Below are positions 36,061 through 45,246 of a stretch of 64,000 nt of DNA, piece by piece. Source of the stretch: Candidatus Thorarchaeota archaeon (GTDB lineage Archaea; Asgardarchaeota; Thorarchaeia; Thorarchaeales; Thorarchaeaceae). Position 1 is the first letter of the stretch. Each line of letters opens with the position of its first letter. Position numbers and translations under genes: made by a program. The stretch spans positions 124,001-188,000 of the forward strand of contig JAFGAR010000151.1 in NCBI GenBank assembly GCA_016933575.1, given 5' to 3'. Below the pieces are notes generated by a model. The model was not told the origin of the DNA, did no database searches, and saw only the letters and a list, made by a program, of their open reading frames with translations.

Positions 36061-36184
36061 TACTTCGCCTTCTTGTTCTTTCTTGAAAATATCGCCTGTA
36101 AGTTTTCAAAAATATCTTGTTTGCTTTTTAAAATGTATTAGTTATCTTTGTGCACATACTTAGTTATTAATCATCAAGACAATT

Positions 36185-37174
36185 TCAAAGAGCTTTTTCA
36201 TATGCTTCATGGACAATATGTTCGTAATGGTCCCATATGTAGTGTTCTCTGGCAAACTCCATTATCTTCATACCATCGACAGATGGAACCGAATCTACCA
36301 CATCCCTGATGTCATCGTAACTCTTGAATTGATGGATATAGGGATTCCCTTCGAAGAGATGTGTGAAATTTTCATTCAAGACAACTTGTAATCCCGCATG
36401 AAGATATTCATAATTCTTATTCGGATTACTGATAAGATGAAATGGGTGCAGCTTGTATGGGGTCAGTCCAATCTTGTATGTTGAAAGTTTGGACATCATT
36501 TCTTTGTGGGGGAGTCCTGCAACAACATCAAATTCGAGAATATCACGCAATCCCGTCATATCTCTTGTTGGAATGAATCTTGGCCATGAGAAATCACCTC
36601 CCATATAGACCAAACCCGATCGTGTAGCTGGATTTTCAATCCATTCAACTTCTGAAAGAAATGGAACATTAATCACAACTCCAATATTTGTGGTAAACTT
36701 TCGATAGTAATTAGAGATACCTTCACTTACTGTCAAGACCGGATACTTTTCTGCCATTTGCTGTTCCCAGTCTGGAAATTTTCGTACCAAAAAACGCGCT
36801 GCTGTTTTTCTCAAAAATGGTCTTGCCATAAAAATGAACTTCTGAGCACTGAGATTCTCATGATCATCGAACACAACTGGATAATTTGTTTCTAACAAAA
36901 AATGACCGACAACCACATTGTGAGCGTGAACTATATCAGGATCTACATCTTTTATTGCTTTTATCCAGCGTTTCTTCACCCGCGGATCGTGAACGATACT
37001 AGGCCCAATTCCTAATGGTATAGTTACCGCTGAAGAAAATGCTGAGAGATGTTGTCCCCCTATACGGTGTCCTCCTATGAACACCATTTCATGACCTTGC
37101 TTTCTCATGGTCATTGCCATTCTCTCAACACGGGGATCTGGAAGTCCTCCATCACTGACATGCAGTATCTTCAT
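36185..37174 (-). CDS. glycosyltransferase family protein
   Basis: 330-residue GT-B type. It opens KILHVSDGGLPDPRVERMAMTM, followed by PDIVHAHNVVVGH, the donor side LVYMGGDFSWPRF, and SNPNKNYEYLHAGLQVVLNE. The last of these is the short loop equivalent to EX7E seen in archaeal/bacterial capsule GTs. ATG 37174 has GAGGG upstream; an earlier start would add 12 residues. Divergent from the GT2 gene. Confidence 0.8.
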   Translation of the reverse strand: MKILHVSDGGLPDPRVERMAMTMRKQGHEMVFIGGHRIGGQHLSAFSSAVTIPLGIGPSIVHDPRVKKRWIKAIKDVDPDIVHAHNVVVGHFLLETNYPVVFDDHENLSAQKFIFMARPFLRKTAARFLVRKFPDWEQQMAEKYPVLTVSEGISNYYRKFTTNIGVVINVPFLSEVEWIENPATRSGLVYMGGDFSWPRFIPTRDMTGLRDILEFDVVAGLPHKEMMSKLSTYKIGLTPYKLHPFHLISNPNKNYEYLHAGLQVVLNENFTHLFEGNPYIHQFKSYDDIRDVVDSVPSVDGMKIMEFAREHYIWDHYEHIVHEAYEKAL

Positions 37175-37313
37175 TTGTATGCCCTCAATTGCGGTGTCAT
37201 ATAAATCCACTTCTCAATGAAGTTCTCCCCTCGTAAAAACGACACCTATATTATGTATTCTACTCTGTGAGCTGATAGTGAAGAAACTCGAACTACATTT
37301 GGAGCTCGAAAAA

Positions 37314-38252
37314 ATGGGAAGTACTAGCTCAAAATTCCCTTTTCATCGTTACTGTGAATTCTGCAATAAAGAATGCGAATCACCAGGCATACCTGATGCG
37401 GAGTATGTTCATGTAACCAATGTATGGAATGGTCGTGATTACATAGAACAAGCCTTTAGAAATCTAGCAAAACAAACCAAACTTCCGAAAGTCTGGTTAT
37501 GGATCGATGATGGATCAGTTGATGGTACTTCTGAAGAGATTCTCCGTGTTGCGAGCAAATTTCCGCAATTTGAAGTTTGGATAGAAAAAATGCCACCTAA
37601 ATCCAAAGGGAATCTTAACACAATTGGTCGTGCGTATTCTGCAATAATGCCCCGAGTTATTGATAAATTGGATTCACTTAACATCAAATACTTCACAATT
37701 CAAGATGTTGATACAGAGCCATGTCCAAATTATTTTGCACGAGTAATATGGTTCATGGACAATGACCAAACCCTTGGAGCGTGCTCTGGAACAGTAATTG
37801 GTGAAGAAACTGCCAGAGAAGCGGGTATGCCTATGGGTGGTCTAAAAGTAGTTCGTTGGAATATTGTTAGAGAGATCCAGAAATATTGGGATCTCTCTCC
37901 TGACACATTTCTCAATATTCGTGCTTTGAAGAAAGGCTATCGACTTAAGATTTGGAGAATTCCCGTAAGGCAAGACACACCCGCCTATGGTACTACTGAG
38001 AAAGGGATGTTCTATCAAGGTCAATTGAATTACTTCATCGGTCGACCGTTTTTTGGTGTCCTAATTAGGGCTCTGCGGCGTGTCATCCTAAGAAGATATG
38101 GGACAGCAATGCTTCGGGGTTACCTATTCGAGAAGGCAAAAGGTACTTGGCGGTGCGATGATCCTGATGTCACAAGCTTCTATGGGCAGGGAAAACCTTG
38201 GCCATGGGTCATAATAAATTTGATACGAACCAGAGGTCGTTATTCTGCATAG
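37314..38252 (+). CDS. family 2 glycosyltransferase
   Basis: GT-A fold inverting glycosyltransferase. The UDP-binding motif IDDGSVDGTSEEIL lies near residue 60, DVDTEPCPNYF is the DXD metal motif region, and CSGTVIGEETAREAG and LRALKKGYRLKIWRIPVRQ follow. A four-cysteine patch at the N-terminus (YCEFCNKECESPG) is unusual for GT2. I prefer ATG 37314 with GGAG 9 bases upstream; GTG 37278 would add 12 residues. Cytosolic, no membrane tail. Confidence 0.8.
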   Translation: MGSTSSKFPFHRYCEFCNKECESPGIPDAEYVHVTNVWNGRDYIEQAFRNLAKQTKLPKVWLWIDDGSVDGTSEEILRVASKFPQFEVWIEKMPPKSKGNLNTIGRAYSAIMPRVIDKLDSLNIKYFTIQDVDTEPCPNYFARVIWFMDNDQTLGACSGTVIGEETAREAGMPMGGLKVVRWNIVREIQKYWDLSPDTFLNIRALKKGYRLKIWRIPVRQDTPAYGTTEKGMFYQGQLNYFIGRPFFGVLIRALRRVILRRYGTAMLRGYLFEKAKGTWRCDDPDVTSFYGQGKPWPWVIINLIRTRGRYSA

Positions 38253-38254
38253 CA

Positions 38255-39331
38255 TTAGCTCGTCCATTGCTTTCCTTCATACTCTAAGACTTCTCTCCAG
38301 ACTCGTTGAAGTTTCAAACCCCACTTTATCTTGGGTTCAAAATCACTATTGAATGTGCCAAGAGCCATGTCAACCATAATCTCAGGTATATTTACACCGC
38401 CTTCTACACTGATTATTGTAGTGCCTTGCAATCTTGGATTCATCTCAAGAAGCTTCAGATTTCCCTCTCTATCTTCGCGAAGTTGTATACCAATATTGTA
38501 GGATAAATTAAACCCATTGACAATTTTTTCAGAAAATTGCCGAATAAAATCAAAATGGTCATCTTTGGCCAATATCGCTCCTGTGGTTATCCCTCCTGTC
38601 ATGACGCTGCGCAGTCTTGGTAATACTGCGTAGACATTTCCCTTTTGGCAGAGGATGTCAATGGTATATTCTCGACCAGGAAGAAATTCCATAATGAGCA
38701 TTTTACGAAAACTCTCTCCGAGTGTTTCCTTAATAGTTTCCAAGTCAGAATAGGTGGAATCTGGTTTCTCAGAAAAGAACATCTTCTCTCGATCTTTGGT
38801 CTCATCTAGAATACGAAATCCTCGGCTTCCGTCAGCCACAGCAGGTTTGATGCAAATCGGTACATCTGGATATCCCAGTCTTTCACAAGCTTTCTCCAAT
38901 TCATCTATATTCGTTACCACGTAATGATTTGGAGTTTCAAGATTAAGTCTTTCAACAGCAGTGTACAACTCAACTTTGTTATAGAGCGTTTCAATTAGGT
39001 TCGCATCTTCGCTGGGCAGAGTAGGTTCTATTCCTAACTCTCTGAGTCTTTTAATATTTCGTGCTAAAGGCGCTAAGTCATCTGTTCGAATCGGTATTAG
39101 GACTTCTGCTTTCTCTCTCTCTGCAGCAGCTATTATTCTACTTGGCCACTCAGGAACCAAATTATCTCCAATGACATCCGATTTATCTGCAAAGTGAGCC
39201 GCCAAGTGGGATTTCCAATCTGTGGAATAGATATAGAACTCGAATCTCTTGCTTTTCCTAAGAGCATACACAATACTTGTGAATCCGGGTGCACAAAATC
39301 CTGTGAGTAGGATTCTGACATTACGTACCAA
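38255..39331 (-). CDS. ATP-grasp ligase-like protein (probably active)
   Basis: 358 residues. The N-terminal Rossmann-like domain is ILLTGFCAPGFTSIVYAL. The ATP-grasp part has the nucleotide-binding lysine in ICIKPAVADGSRGFR, the acceptor region IMEFLPGREYTIDIL, and the metal-binding LLEMNPRLQGT. It resembles carbamoyl-phosphate-synthase-like ligases that join an amine to a carboxylate. TTG start, preceded by GGGGA, overlapping the end of the PIG-L gene by 11 bases, so the two are coupled. A likely use is ligation to an amine freed by the deacetylase; that is inference. Confidence 0.78.
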   Translation of the reverse strand: MVRNVRILLTGFCAPGFTSIVYALRKSKRFEFYIYSTDWKSHLAAHFADKSDVIGDNLVPEWPSRIIAAAEREKAEVLIPIRTDDLAPLARNIKRLRELGIEPTLPSEDANLIETLYNKVELYTAVERLNLETPNHYVVTNIDELEKACERLGYPDVPICIKPAVADGSRGFRILDETKDREKMFFSEKPDSTYSDLETIKETLGESFRKMLIMEFLPGREYTIDILCQKGNVYAVLPRLRSVMTGGITTGAILAKDDHFDFIRQFSEKIVNGFNLSYNIGIQLREDREGNLKLLEMNPRLQGTTIISVEGGVNIPEIMVDMALGTFNSDFEPKIKWGLKLQRVWREVLEYEGKQWTS

Positions 39332-39977
39332 TTGTCCAAGTCCCCTTTAACTGGACAAACGCTTCTGCATATTCAGAATTTGTGTTAACACCATCGACTC
39401 GTAGTTGGGACCGGAAGTTATCAAGATTGAACCACCCATTACGAAGTTCGAATTGTGTCTTGTATAGGGAGATTGCTTCGATTTTCTTATCTGCCTCTTC
39501 AGAGGTCAAAGGAATGAACAGATTTGGGTTGAAGTCTTTACATGTGCCCATTATCGGGTACTGAATTAGAGTGGCATGATTTCTACCAAATGCACGGACT
39601 GCTTCTTCTGCAACAGTTCGATGATCTTGGTGGATGTCTCCAGTATAGGGTGCTATTACAAGTTCAATTTCAGGATCCTTTCGATAGTGATAGATTGAAT
39701 CGAGAATCTCTTGCCTCTGTTTGTGTAAATGTTTGTTCTCAAAATTATGATGGATTATTTCTGTAGCACCCAGAAGTTTTGCAGCTCGTCTATCTTCATC
39801 CGCAATCTGACCCTTTGGGTATTTTGTACCAACTAGTGTATCATCGCAGATTGAAAACACTATATGTACAATATGGCATCCACTCTTTGCAAGTTTCTGA
39901 ATCAGGCCTCCAGCACCTATGATAGCATCATCTGTATGGGGCGAGAGAACTAAGGCTTTCTTGACGACGACTTGCAT
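39321..39977 (-). CDS. PIG-L family deacetylase (second copy)
   Basis: 218 residues with LSPHTDDAIIGAGG (His14, Asp16, Asp17) and APYTGDIHQDHRTV, the zinc and substrate motifs of LmbE/PIG-L deacetylases. GGAG before the ATG is good. It is the first gene of a two-gene unit whose second member is the ATP-grasp protein, overlapping by 11 bases. It is similar to the copy at 22.0-22.7 kb, both ending in a related C-terminus with NLDNF/FSKDMIRS-type helices. Confidence 0.85.
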   Translation of the reverse strand: MQVVVKKALVLSPHTDDAIIGAGGLIQKLAKSGCHIVHIVFSICDDTLVGTKYPKGQIADEDRRAAKLLGATEIIHHNFENKHLHKQRQEILDSIYHYRKDPEIELVIAPYTGDIHQDHRTVAEEAVRAFGRNHATLIQYPIMGTCKDFNPNLFIPLTSEEADKKIEAISLYKTQFELRNGWFNLDNFRSQLRVDGVNTNSEYAEAFVQLKGTWTIGT

Positions 39978-40132
39978 GAAATTTCACTCCAGAGGCGTCT
40001 AAACTGACCTTTCTATCTAGTTAATAGCATTTTCCTCATTATACATCTACTATATATTGTGATTTTTCTCTCGCGGGAAGATTGAAGAGATTCACTATAT
40101 TCATGTAAACCGATGAATACGGGGTTTGAAAT

Positions 40133-41215
40133 GTGAAATCAGTAAGAGTGCTTGTCATTTGTTCAAACGCCTCGACATTTCTTCATATCCTTAGGACTCT
40201 AGAATCTAGCCAAAAATACGATTTCACAATATTTGGATACGGAGTTACGGATGAATTCATTCCTCTATTTCATAGAGTAACGCTATTCGATAAAGTATCA
40301 CATCAGACAGATCTAGTATCGTACTTACTCAAAATCTGTAATGATAACGGGATTGATGTCATTATTCCTGCAAGTACTGAATACCTAAGACCACTTTGTG
40401 ACAGTCTTGAGCAATTTCGGGAAATTAATACTGAGCCAATCATTCCTGTTTCAAATCCCTTACTTCTTGAAATTCTCTCTCAGAAATCAAAACTACTCGA
40501 ATATTCAAAGAACGTTCTATTAATCACAGTTCCAGAATACAAGACTATAGAAAATCATATGAAGATAGTTGAAGCCGCATCTGATCTAGGTTACCCCCAG
40601 AAGTCAATTCTCTTCTCTCCGAGTCTGTCTTCTCAGACTGGAAGTTTACGATTAGTCGATAGTTCGAGAGATATTCGAAAGATATTCTTTGATGAGAAAC
40701 CTGATGCAGTATTCACTACCCTTGAGAGATTTAGCAGTGACATTGGACATAGTTCTTCTGAAATCACTGCAATGCAATTTGATTGTAGTACAGAATATAC
40801 TGCTGAGGTTTTATGCCGGAAAGGGCAGACCTTTGCAATCATAGTGTATCCAAGTAATCCACTATCTCAGGAAATGAGTACATTCTCGGTCCTTACGAAA
40901 GATCAACACTATCCCACTATTGAGAAAATCGTGAAAAAAGTCGTTGAGGGCTTCGGATTATCATATTCTATAGGGATGAGAATTTGGATCGATAGCGAAG
41001 GGAATGCGCGATTGGTGGATGTCATCCCTCACCTTCGAAATGACATTATCCTCTCCCTGCATGGAGGTATCAATTTTCCTGAATTGATGGTGGATATGGC
41101 ATTTCATGAGTTTGATTACAGTTACAAACCTGAGATTAAATGGGGGCTCAAAATGCAGCAGGTATGGCTTGAGCTACTAAACTATGAAGGAGCGGTGTGG
41201 AAGACTGAAATGTGA
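40133..41215 (+). CDS. ATP-grasp-like protein, degenerate paralogue
   Basis: 360 residues, a paralogue of the 38.3-39.3 kb protein by shared layout (VDMAFHEFDYSYKPEIKWGLK versus VDMALGTFNSDFEPKIKWGLK). The key residues differ. The conserved lysine segment is KSILFSPSLSSQTGS rather than ICIKPAVADGSRG, and the metal motif is DVIPHLRND rather than EMNPRLQGT. It is therefore probably non-catalytic or altered, perhaps a regulatory or substrate-binding partner. The start is GTG. The 3' end overlaps the HAD gene by 32 bases. Confidence 0.72.
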   Translation: MKSVRVLVICSNASTFLHILRTLESSQKYDFTIFGYGVTDEFIPLFHRVTLFDKVSHQTDLVSYLLKICNDNGIDVIIPASTEYLRPLCDSLEQFREINTEPIIPVSNPLLLEILSQKSKLLEYSKNVLLITVPEYKTIENHMKIVEAASDLGYPQKSILFSPSLSSQTGSLRLVDSSRDIRKIFFDEKPDAVFTTLERFSSDIGHSSSEITAMQFDCSTEYTAEVLCRKGQTFAIIVYPSNPLSQEMSTFSVLTKDQHYPTIEKIVKKVVEGFGLSYSIGMRIWIDSEGNARLVDVIPHLRNDIILSLHGGINFPELMVDMAFHEFDYSYKPEIKWGLKMQQVWLELLNYEGAVWKTEM

Positions 41216-41600
41216 TGTTCTAATTGCTTTGGATTTTGATGACACGCTTGTTCATACTGACCGTTCAGAAGATTTCTCAGTCTTAAGCAGACTCAGAGAA
41301 CTTGGAGTGGAACTCTGTATCGCTTCACGGAATGATAATTACTACTTAGAACGTCAGCTAAGAGATCTAGAAATTCGTGAACACTTCAGATTTATCATGG
41401 CTGATTTTCGTCCTAAATCTATTCAATTGCGACATATACTCTGGCTTTATGGGAAACTGGATTGCTTATTCACCAAGATTCTCTTTGTAGATGATCATCT
41501 TCCTAATATTGAGCGAGTCCGCGAGGAACTTCCCAATGTATCCTGCTACCAGTTTGGGCAGGATATCGTTCAATTATCTCAGATGATTGATCTGGTATAG
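41184..41600 (+). CDS. HAD-superfamily phosphatase, MDP-1-like
   Basis: 138 residues. The catalytic motif ALDFDDTLVHT and LCIASRND (motif II) are at the start, with ILFVDDHLPNIE as the motif IV acid pair. This is a small cap-less HAD like magnesium-dependent phosphatase 1. ATG 41184 overlaps the ATP-grasp gene by 32 bases. CTG at 41205 is an alternative: it stands 12 bases after AAGGAG and begins exactly at the family N-terminus. It may trim a sugar or aminoacyl phosphate in this unit. Confidence 0.75.
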   Translation: MKERCGRLKCDVLIALDFDDTLVHTDRSEDFSVLSRLRELGVELCIASRNDNYYLERQLRDLEIREHFRFIMADFRPKSIQLRHILWLYGKLDCLFTKILFVDDHLPNIERVREELPNVSCYQFGQDIVQLSQMIDLV

Positions 41601-41617
41601 TCGTTGCCAGATATCAA

Positions 41618-43195
41618 CTAGATTAGACCTGCTTTCTGCGCGAACTTTCGATATCCCTTCATCAACAGCTTTACAATGTTCAATCTCAAGTTGAACCTAA
41701 TCCATTCGAGATCTGTTGGTTCTTTGAAAAATTTGCCAAACTGCTCTGCATACTTGTCTTCGGAGTCAAACGTGACAAGTGTATTCACTGCTGCTGGTGA
41801 AAACATCAATTCAACATCCGGATTATCAGCTCGTTGAGGCATTGCCACAACTTCTCTCTTTCCAGTTACTTCAATATGGAACCGACTGTCTTCTATCTCA
41901 TAGTCTATTACTGCACCTTTCTTCAATCCATCAAAGATCATCGGATGGTTTGTAAGATATTCCATGAATTGCAGCTTTAATGGTTCATCCTTCACTCTTT
42001 TCATACTTTTACTGATTTTCGTATCAAGAAGGAATGTAGGCATATCAAGCACCTTCATGTCACTACCAATAGATCTTGCTCCATCTCTAAGTCCACGATA
42101 GCAAAAAGGACATGCAGTGATTAATAATTCAGCTCCAGTCTCTTCTGCTTCTCTTATTCTATTTCCAGCTACTTCATTTGCTAGGTCTCCATATGTCCCT
42201 TTCAGACCTCCGCCAGAACCACAACAGTGCGCATATCTCTTGTTTGTAGTCATCTCAACTAGTTCTACATTACCTACAGATTCTATTACACGTCGTGGTG
42301 CCTCATAGACCTCGGAATGCCTACCAAGATGACATGGGTCGTGGTATGTGACACGCAATTTGTCTTTAAATTCGAATGAGGTCACACCTTTTGAAATCAG
42401 TTCGTCAAGGAATTCTGTGATGTGTAATACCCGAAAATCGTACTTGTACCCAGCGTCGACGACATCAACCTTCCATGTTCTATAACAACCAGCACAAGCT
42501 GTGACCACAGTCTTTGCCCCAGTACGTTTGATAGATTCAATGTTGTGCTTAGTGAGGTTTCCAAAGGCTTTCTCACGACCCAGTCTCAATAGTACTGATC
42601 CACAACATCGTTCATCAGGTAGAACTGTGTAATTGATTCCTATTTTACTAAGAAGTTCGACTGTTGTAACAGCAATCTCTTTCTCGCGGTAAGAGCTAGT
42701 ACAACCAACGAAATAGACGACATCTGCTTGTGATGGGAATTCACGGTCTCCGAAAAGCTTCAGTCTTAGGGCATTTGTTTCTTTGTATGGATTGAACTCG
42801 TTGATAATCGAGTTCTCTATTTCTTCATGCTTTTTGATTGAGAAACCATTGGTAACAAGGTCCTTCCTGAGAGCTTCCACCATTTCAGGGATTCTAATAC
42901 CGTCAGCTGTCGCCATACAGGTTTCTTGACAACTCTTACATGTATTGCATGCATAAGCCCAATCAACGACATTTTGATCCACCTCAATCTTTCCATCAAG
43001 TATGTCATTGATTATCATGACACGACCCTTTGCTGAGTACGCCTCAAATCCAAGAACATTCTTTACAGCACAGGGATGATCTACTCCACGGTCCGATGCT
43101 ACGATTTTATCTGCAAGCGAACAATCGCCACATCTCCCACAGAGCCAAAGCTCATCTTTGAAAGATTCAAGATTGGGAAAATTCACCTTAGCCAT
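41618..43195 (-). CDS. Fe-S oxidoreductase subunit (HdrD/GlcF-like) with SCP2-like C-terminus
   Basis: 525 residues. The N-terminal 2x[4Fe-4S] ferredoxin-like part has CGRCGDCSLAD and CNTCKSCQETC. Two CCG domains follow: VGCTSSYRE with RCCGS and CAGC, then HDPCHLGR with HCCGSGGG and ACPFC. The last 110 residues (KGAVIDYEIEDSRFHIEVTG, DVELMFSPAAVNTL) look like an SCP2 sterol-carrier domain. It should pass electrons from the FAD subunit next to it to an acceptor such as quinone or heterodisulfide. ATG 43195 begins at the family start, one base after the FAD gene stop. Confidence 0.85.
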   Translation of the reverse strand: MAKVNFPNLESFKDELWLCGRCGDCSLADKIVASDRGVDHPCAVKNVLGFEAYSAKGRVMIINDILDGKIEVDQNVVDWAYACNTCKSCQETCMATADGIRIPEMVEALRKDLVTNGFSIKKHEEIENSIINEFNPYKETNALRLKLFGDREFPSQADVVYFVGCTSSYREKEIAVTTVELLSKIGINYTVLPDERCCGSVLLRLGREKAFGNLTKHNIESIKRTGAKTVVTACAGCYRTWKVDVVDAGYKYDFRVLHITEFLDELISKGVTSFEFKDKLRVTYHDPCHLGRHSEVYEAPRRVIESVGNVELVEMTTNKRYAHCCGSGGGLKGTYGDLANEVAGNRIREAEETGAELLITACPFCYRGLRDGARSIGSDMKVLDMPTFLLDTKISKSMKRVKDEPLKLQFMEYLTNHPMIFDGLKKGAVIDYEIEDSRFHIEVTGKREVVAMPQRADNPDVELMFSPAAVNTLVTFDSEDKYAEQFGKFFKEPTDLEWIRFNLRLNIVKLLMKGYRKFAQKAGLI

Positions 43196-43196
43196 C

Positions 43197-44621
43197 TTAG
43201 TATCCTCCCTGAAACACATTAGGTGCCATGATATTATCTGGGTCAATTGCTCTCTTTATAGTTCGATAGAGTTCAATGAAATTCTCATCAACTTTCTTCA
43301 AAGCTCGATTTTCCCAGAGAAGTCCTGTCCAGTAAGGACAACCACCAGTCTCAATGGCTGCATCCAACATCTCATTCCAAGCTCTCTCTGCAAATTCCAT
43401 CTTGTCTCGCGTTGGAGCAAAGATCGTCACCCATGCGGCAGAATAAGCTCTATCCACAGCAAGAGCGTCTGCTATCCATTTTATGCCATTCTTTTCGAGA
43501 TTGTATTTTTTGAAGATATCTCTCATCCTGTTCATTAATTCAGGAAGGCGGACAATGGGTCGTAGGTGACACGTGTTTAACCAGAAACCATTGTTATACA
43601 TGGGTTGTACTTCATTGAACTTTTCTGCCCAGTGTATCTGTGCCGCAAAATTCCCAATGTCCTTTCCTTTCATCTCCAGTCCAATCTCTCTGATGATCTG
43701 GACCTTTCTCTCTGCTAGCTGTTGATCCGTTTCCATAACCACACTGTGTATTGTAGCATTTATTCCCGGGTGACTATCTAATAGTCCGGGAAAATATGTA
43801 TCCGCAGACTCCCTTGCCAGCAAGCAATTGAGTTCCTCAGTTAGTCCTCGTTTTTGAATCTCTAGTAAGACTGCTGTAGCATCCTCAAGGGTCTTGAATC
43901 CAAGATCGATATAGGTCGAGAACGGCGCTTTGGGATATATCTTGAGAGTAACCTTTGTCTTCACACCGAGCGTTCCATGGTCTCCGAGAAACACTCCTGT
44001 TAGGTCTGCAAAGGAAGAATATCTTGTGAAAGTCTGAGCCTCTTTGTTCCACGCTGATCCTGTTCGAACGATCTCACCATCTGGAAGTACAACTTCAAGT
44101 GATACTACTCCTTCAGGAGCGGGTCCAAATTTGGAAGCAGCATACCCCATACTATTGATGCTCACAGAACCTGCAACGGTTGCTGCATTTCCTCCATAGG
44201 GACCACGGAAACCAAGTTTGTATCCCCTGTCTTCTAGGATATGTATAAGCTCAGCCCACCGCATTCCTGCTTCAACTGTGACAGTCATTACTTCTTCATC
44301 GAGTTTGACAAGTCGTTTCATGTTGATCATATCAAGCAAAACAGTGTTAGGGACTCTTGGAAGGCAGGCTCCACAGATACCATTTCTTCCTCCTGCTGGC
44401 ATAATTGGAGTCTTGGTCTTTGCACAGAGCCTTACGATCTTCTGTACTTCTTCAACGTTATTTGGCATTACGACAATTCCTGGTCTATCAGCTACAAGAT
44501 GGCACGCATCCTTGCTATATGCTGAGATGATAACCTGGTTGTCATTTACTCGATCTTGTCCAACAATAGCCAAGAGCTCATTATAGAGCGGATGACTTGC
44601 AGAAGCCTTGACAACAGTCAT
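43197..44621 (-). CDS. FAD-linked 2-hydroxyacid oxidase (GlcD/D-lactate dehydrogenase-like)
   Basis: 474-residue vanillyl-alcohol-oxidase-fold flavoenzyme. FAD-binding segments: PGIVVMPNNVEEVQKIV near 46, PIMPAGGRNGICG near 74, GGNAATVAGSVSIN near 144 and GDHGTLGVKTKVTLKIYP near 213. The C-terminal GCPYWTGLLWENR and IDPDNIMAPNVF close the domain. It probably oxidises a 2-hydroxyacid such as D-lactate or glycolate. It is upstream of the Fe-S subunit with only one base between them, a clear two-subunit complex. Confidence 0.87.
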   Translation of the reverse strand: MTVVKASASHPLYNELLAIVGQDRVNDNQVIISAYSKDACHLVADRPGIVVMPNNVEEVQKIVRLCAKTKTPIMPAGGRNGICGACLPRVPNTVLLDMINMKRLVKLDEEVMTVTVEAGMRWAELIHILEDRGYKLGFRGPYGGNAATVAGSVSINSMGYAASKFGPAPEGVVSLEVVLPDGEIVRTGSAWNKEAQTFTRYSSFADLTGVFLGDHGTLGVKTKVTLKIYPKAPFSTYIDLGFKTLEDATAVLLEIQKRGLTEELNCLLARESADTYFPGLLDSHPGINATIHSVVMETDQQLAERKVQIIREIGLEMKGKDIGNFAAQIHWAEKFNEVQPMYNNGFWLNTCHLRPIVRLPELMNRMRDIFKKYNLEKNGIKWIADALAVDRAYSAAWVTIFAPTRDKMEFAERAWNEMLDAAIETGGCPYWTGLLWENRALKKVDENFIELYRTIKRAIDPDNIMAPNVFQGGY

Positions 44622-44763
44622 GATTGAGCCTCGTGTTTTTCTGGAACATGCCCCTATAAGTAATCAACGTTAGCAGCTACTTCAATCTAAAAAAAACAAC
44701 AATGAAGCAATTGACGAATAACCCTTTATGGGACTTCAATTCTGGAAGGTTTAGGGATATCGA

Positions 44764-45246
44764 TTGACAAGAATTGCCGTAGTTCTAGGAAGAGGCGGGC
44801 ATACTGCACAAACATTTGCTTTGGTTGATTATCTTGGCTCTGAATTTCAATATCTCTACCTTATCGGAATACTCGACTCGCTCACACCCAAGAAGATAAA
44901 AATTCCTGGTAAAATTCTACCTGTCATTCCTCCACGTCTTCTTCCTCAAGACTCGAGAATCATGTCAGTCATCCGAACCCTCATGACATTGATATTATCC
45001 TTTGTATATCTTCTTCTATATCGCCCAAGGATAGTGATTAGTTGTGGTACTGGCTTAACTGTGCCAATCTTTCTTGTTGCACGGGTTCTTAGCATAAATA
45101 CAGTATTCATCGAGAGTATGTCCCGGGTAGAATCTCTCTCTATGACAGGTCGTTTGCTTCTAGGGAAAACAAATCTGTTTGTTGTTCAATGGCCCAATCT
45201 TGCCGCCAAAACACCCGGCGCAACATACGGAGGGCAGTTACTGTGA
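44764..45246 (+). CDS. Alg14-like glycosyltransferase subunit (PssD type)
   Basis: 160 residues from TTG. ALG14/PssD family: RIAVVLGRGGHTAQTFALV at the start, PRIVISCGTGLTVPIFLVA near 95, VFIESMSRVESLSMTGRLL and a final PGATYGGQLL. A membrane segment at about residues 72-89 anchors it. It recruits its Alg13-like partner to the membrane to add the second GlcNAc-type sugar to a lipid carrier. Its stop overlaps the partner's GTG start. Confidence 0.87.
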   Translation: MTRIAVVLGRGGHTAQTFALVDYLGSEFQYLYLIGILDSLTPKKIKIPGKILPVIPPRLLPQDSRIMSVIRTLMTLILSFVYLLLYRPRIVISCGTGLTVPIFLVARVLSINTVFIESMSRVESLSMTGRLLLGKTNLFVVQWPNLAAKTPGATYGGQLL

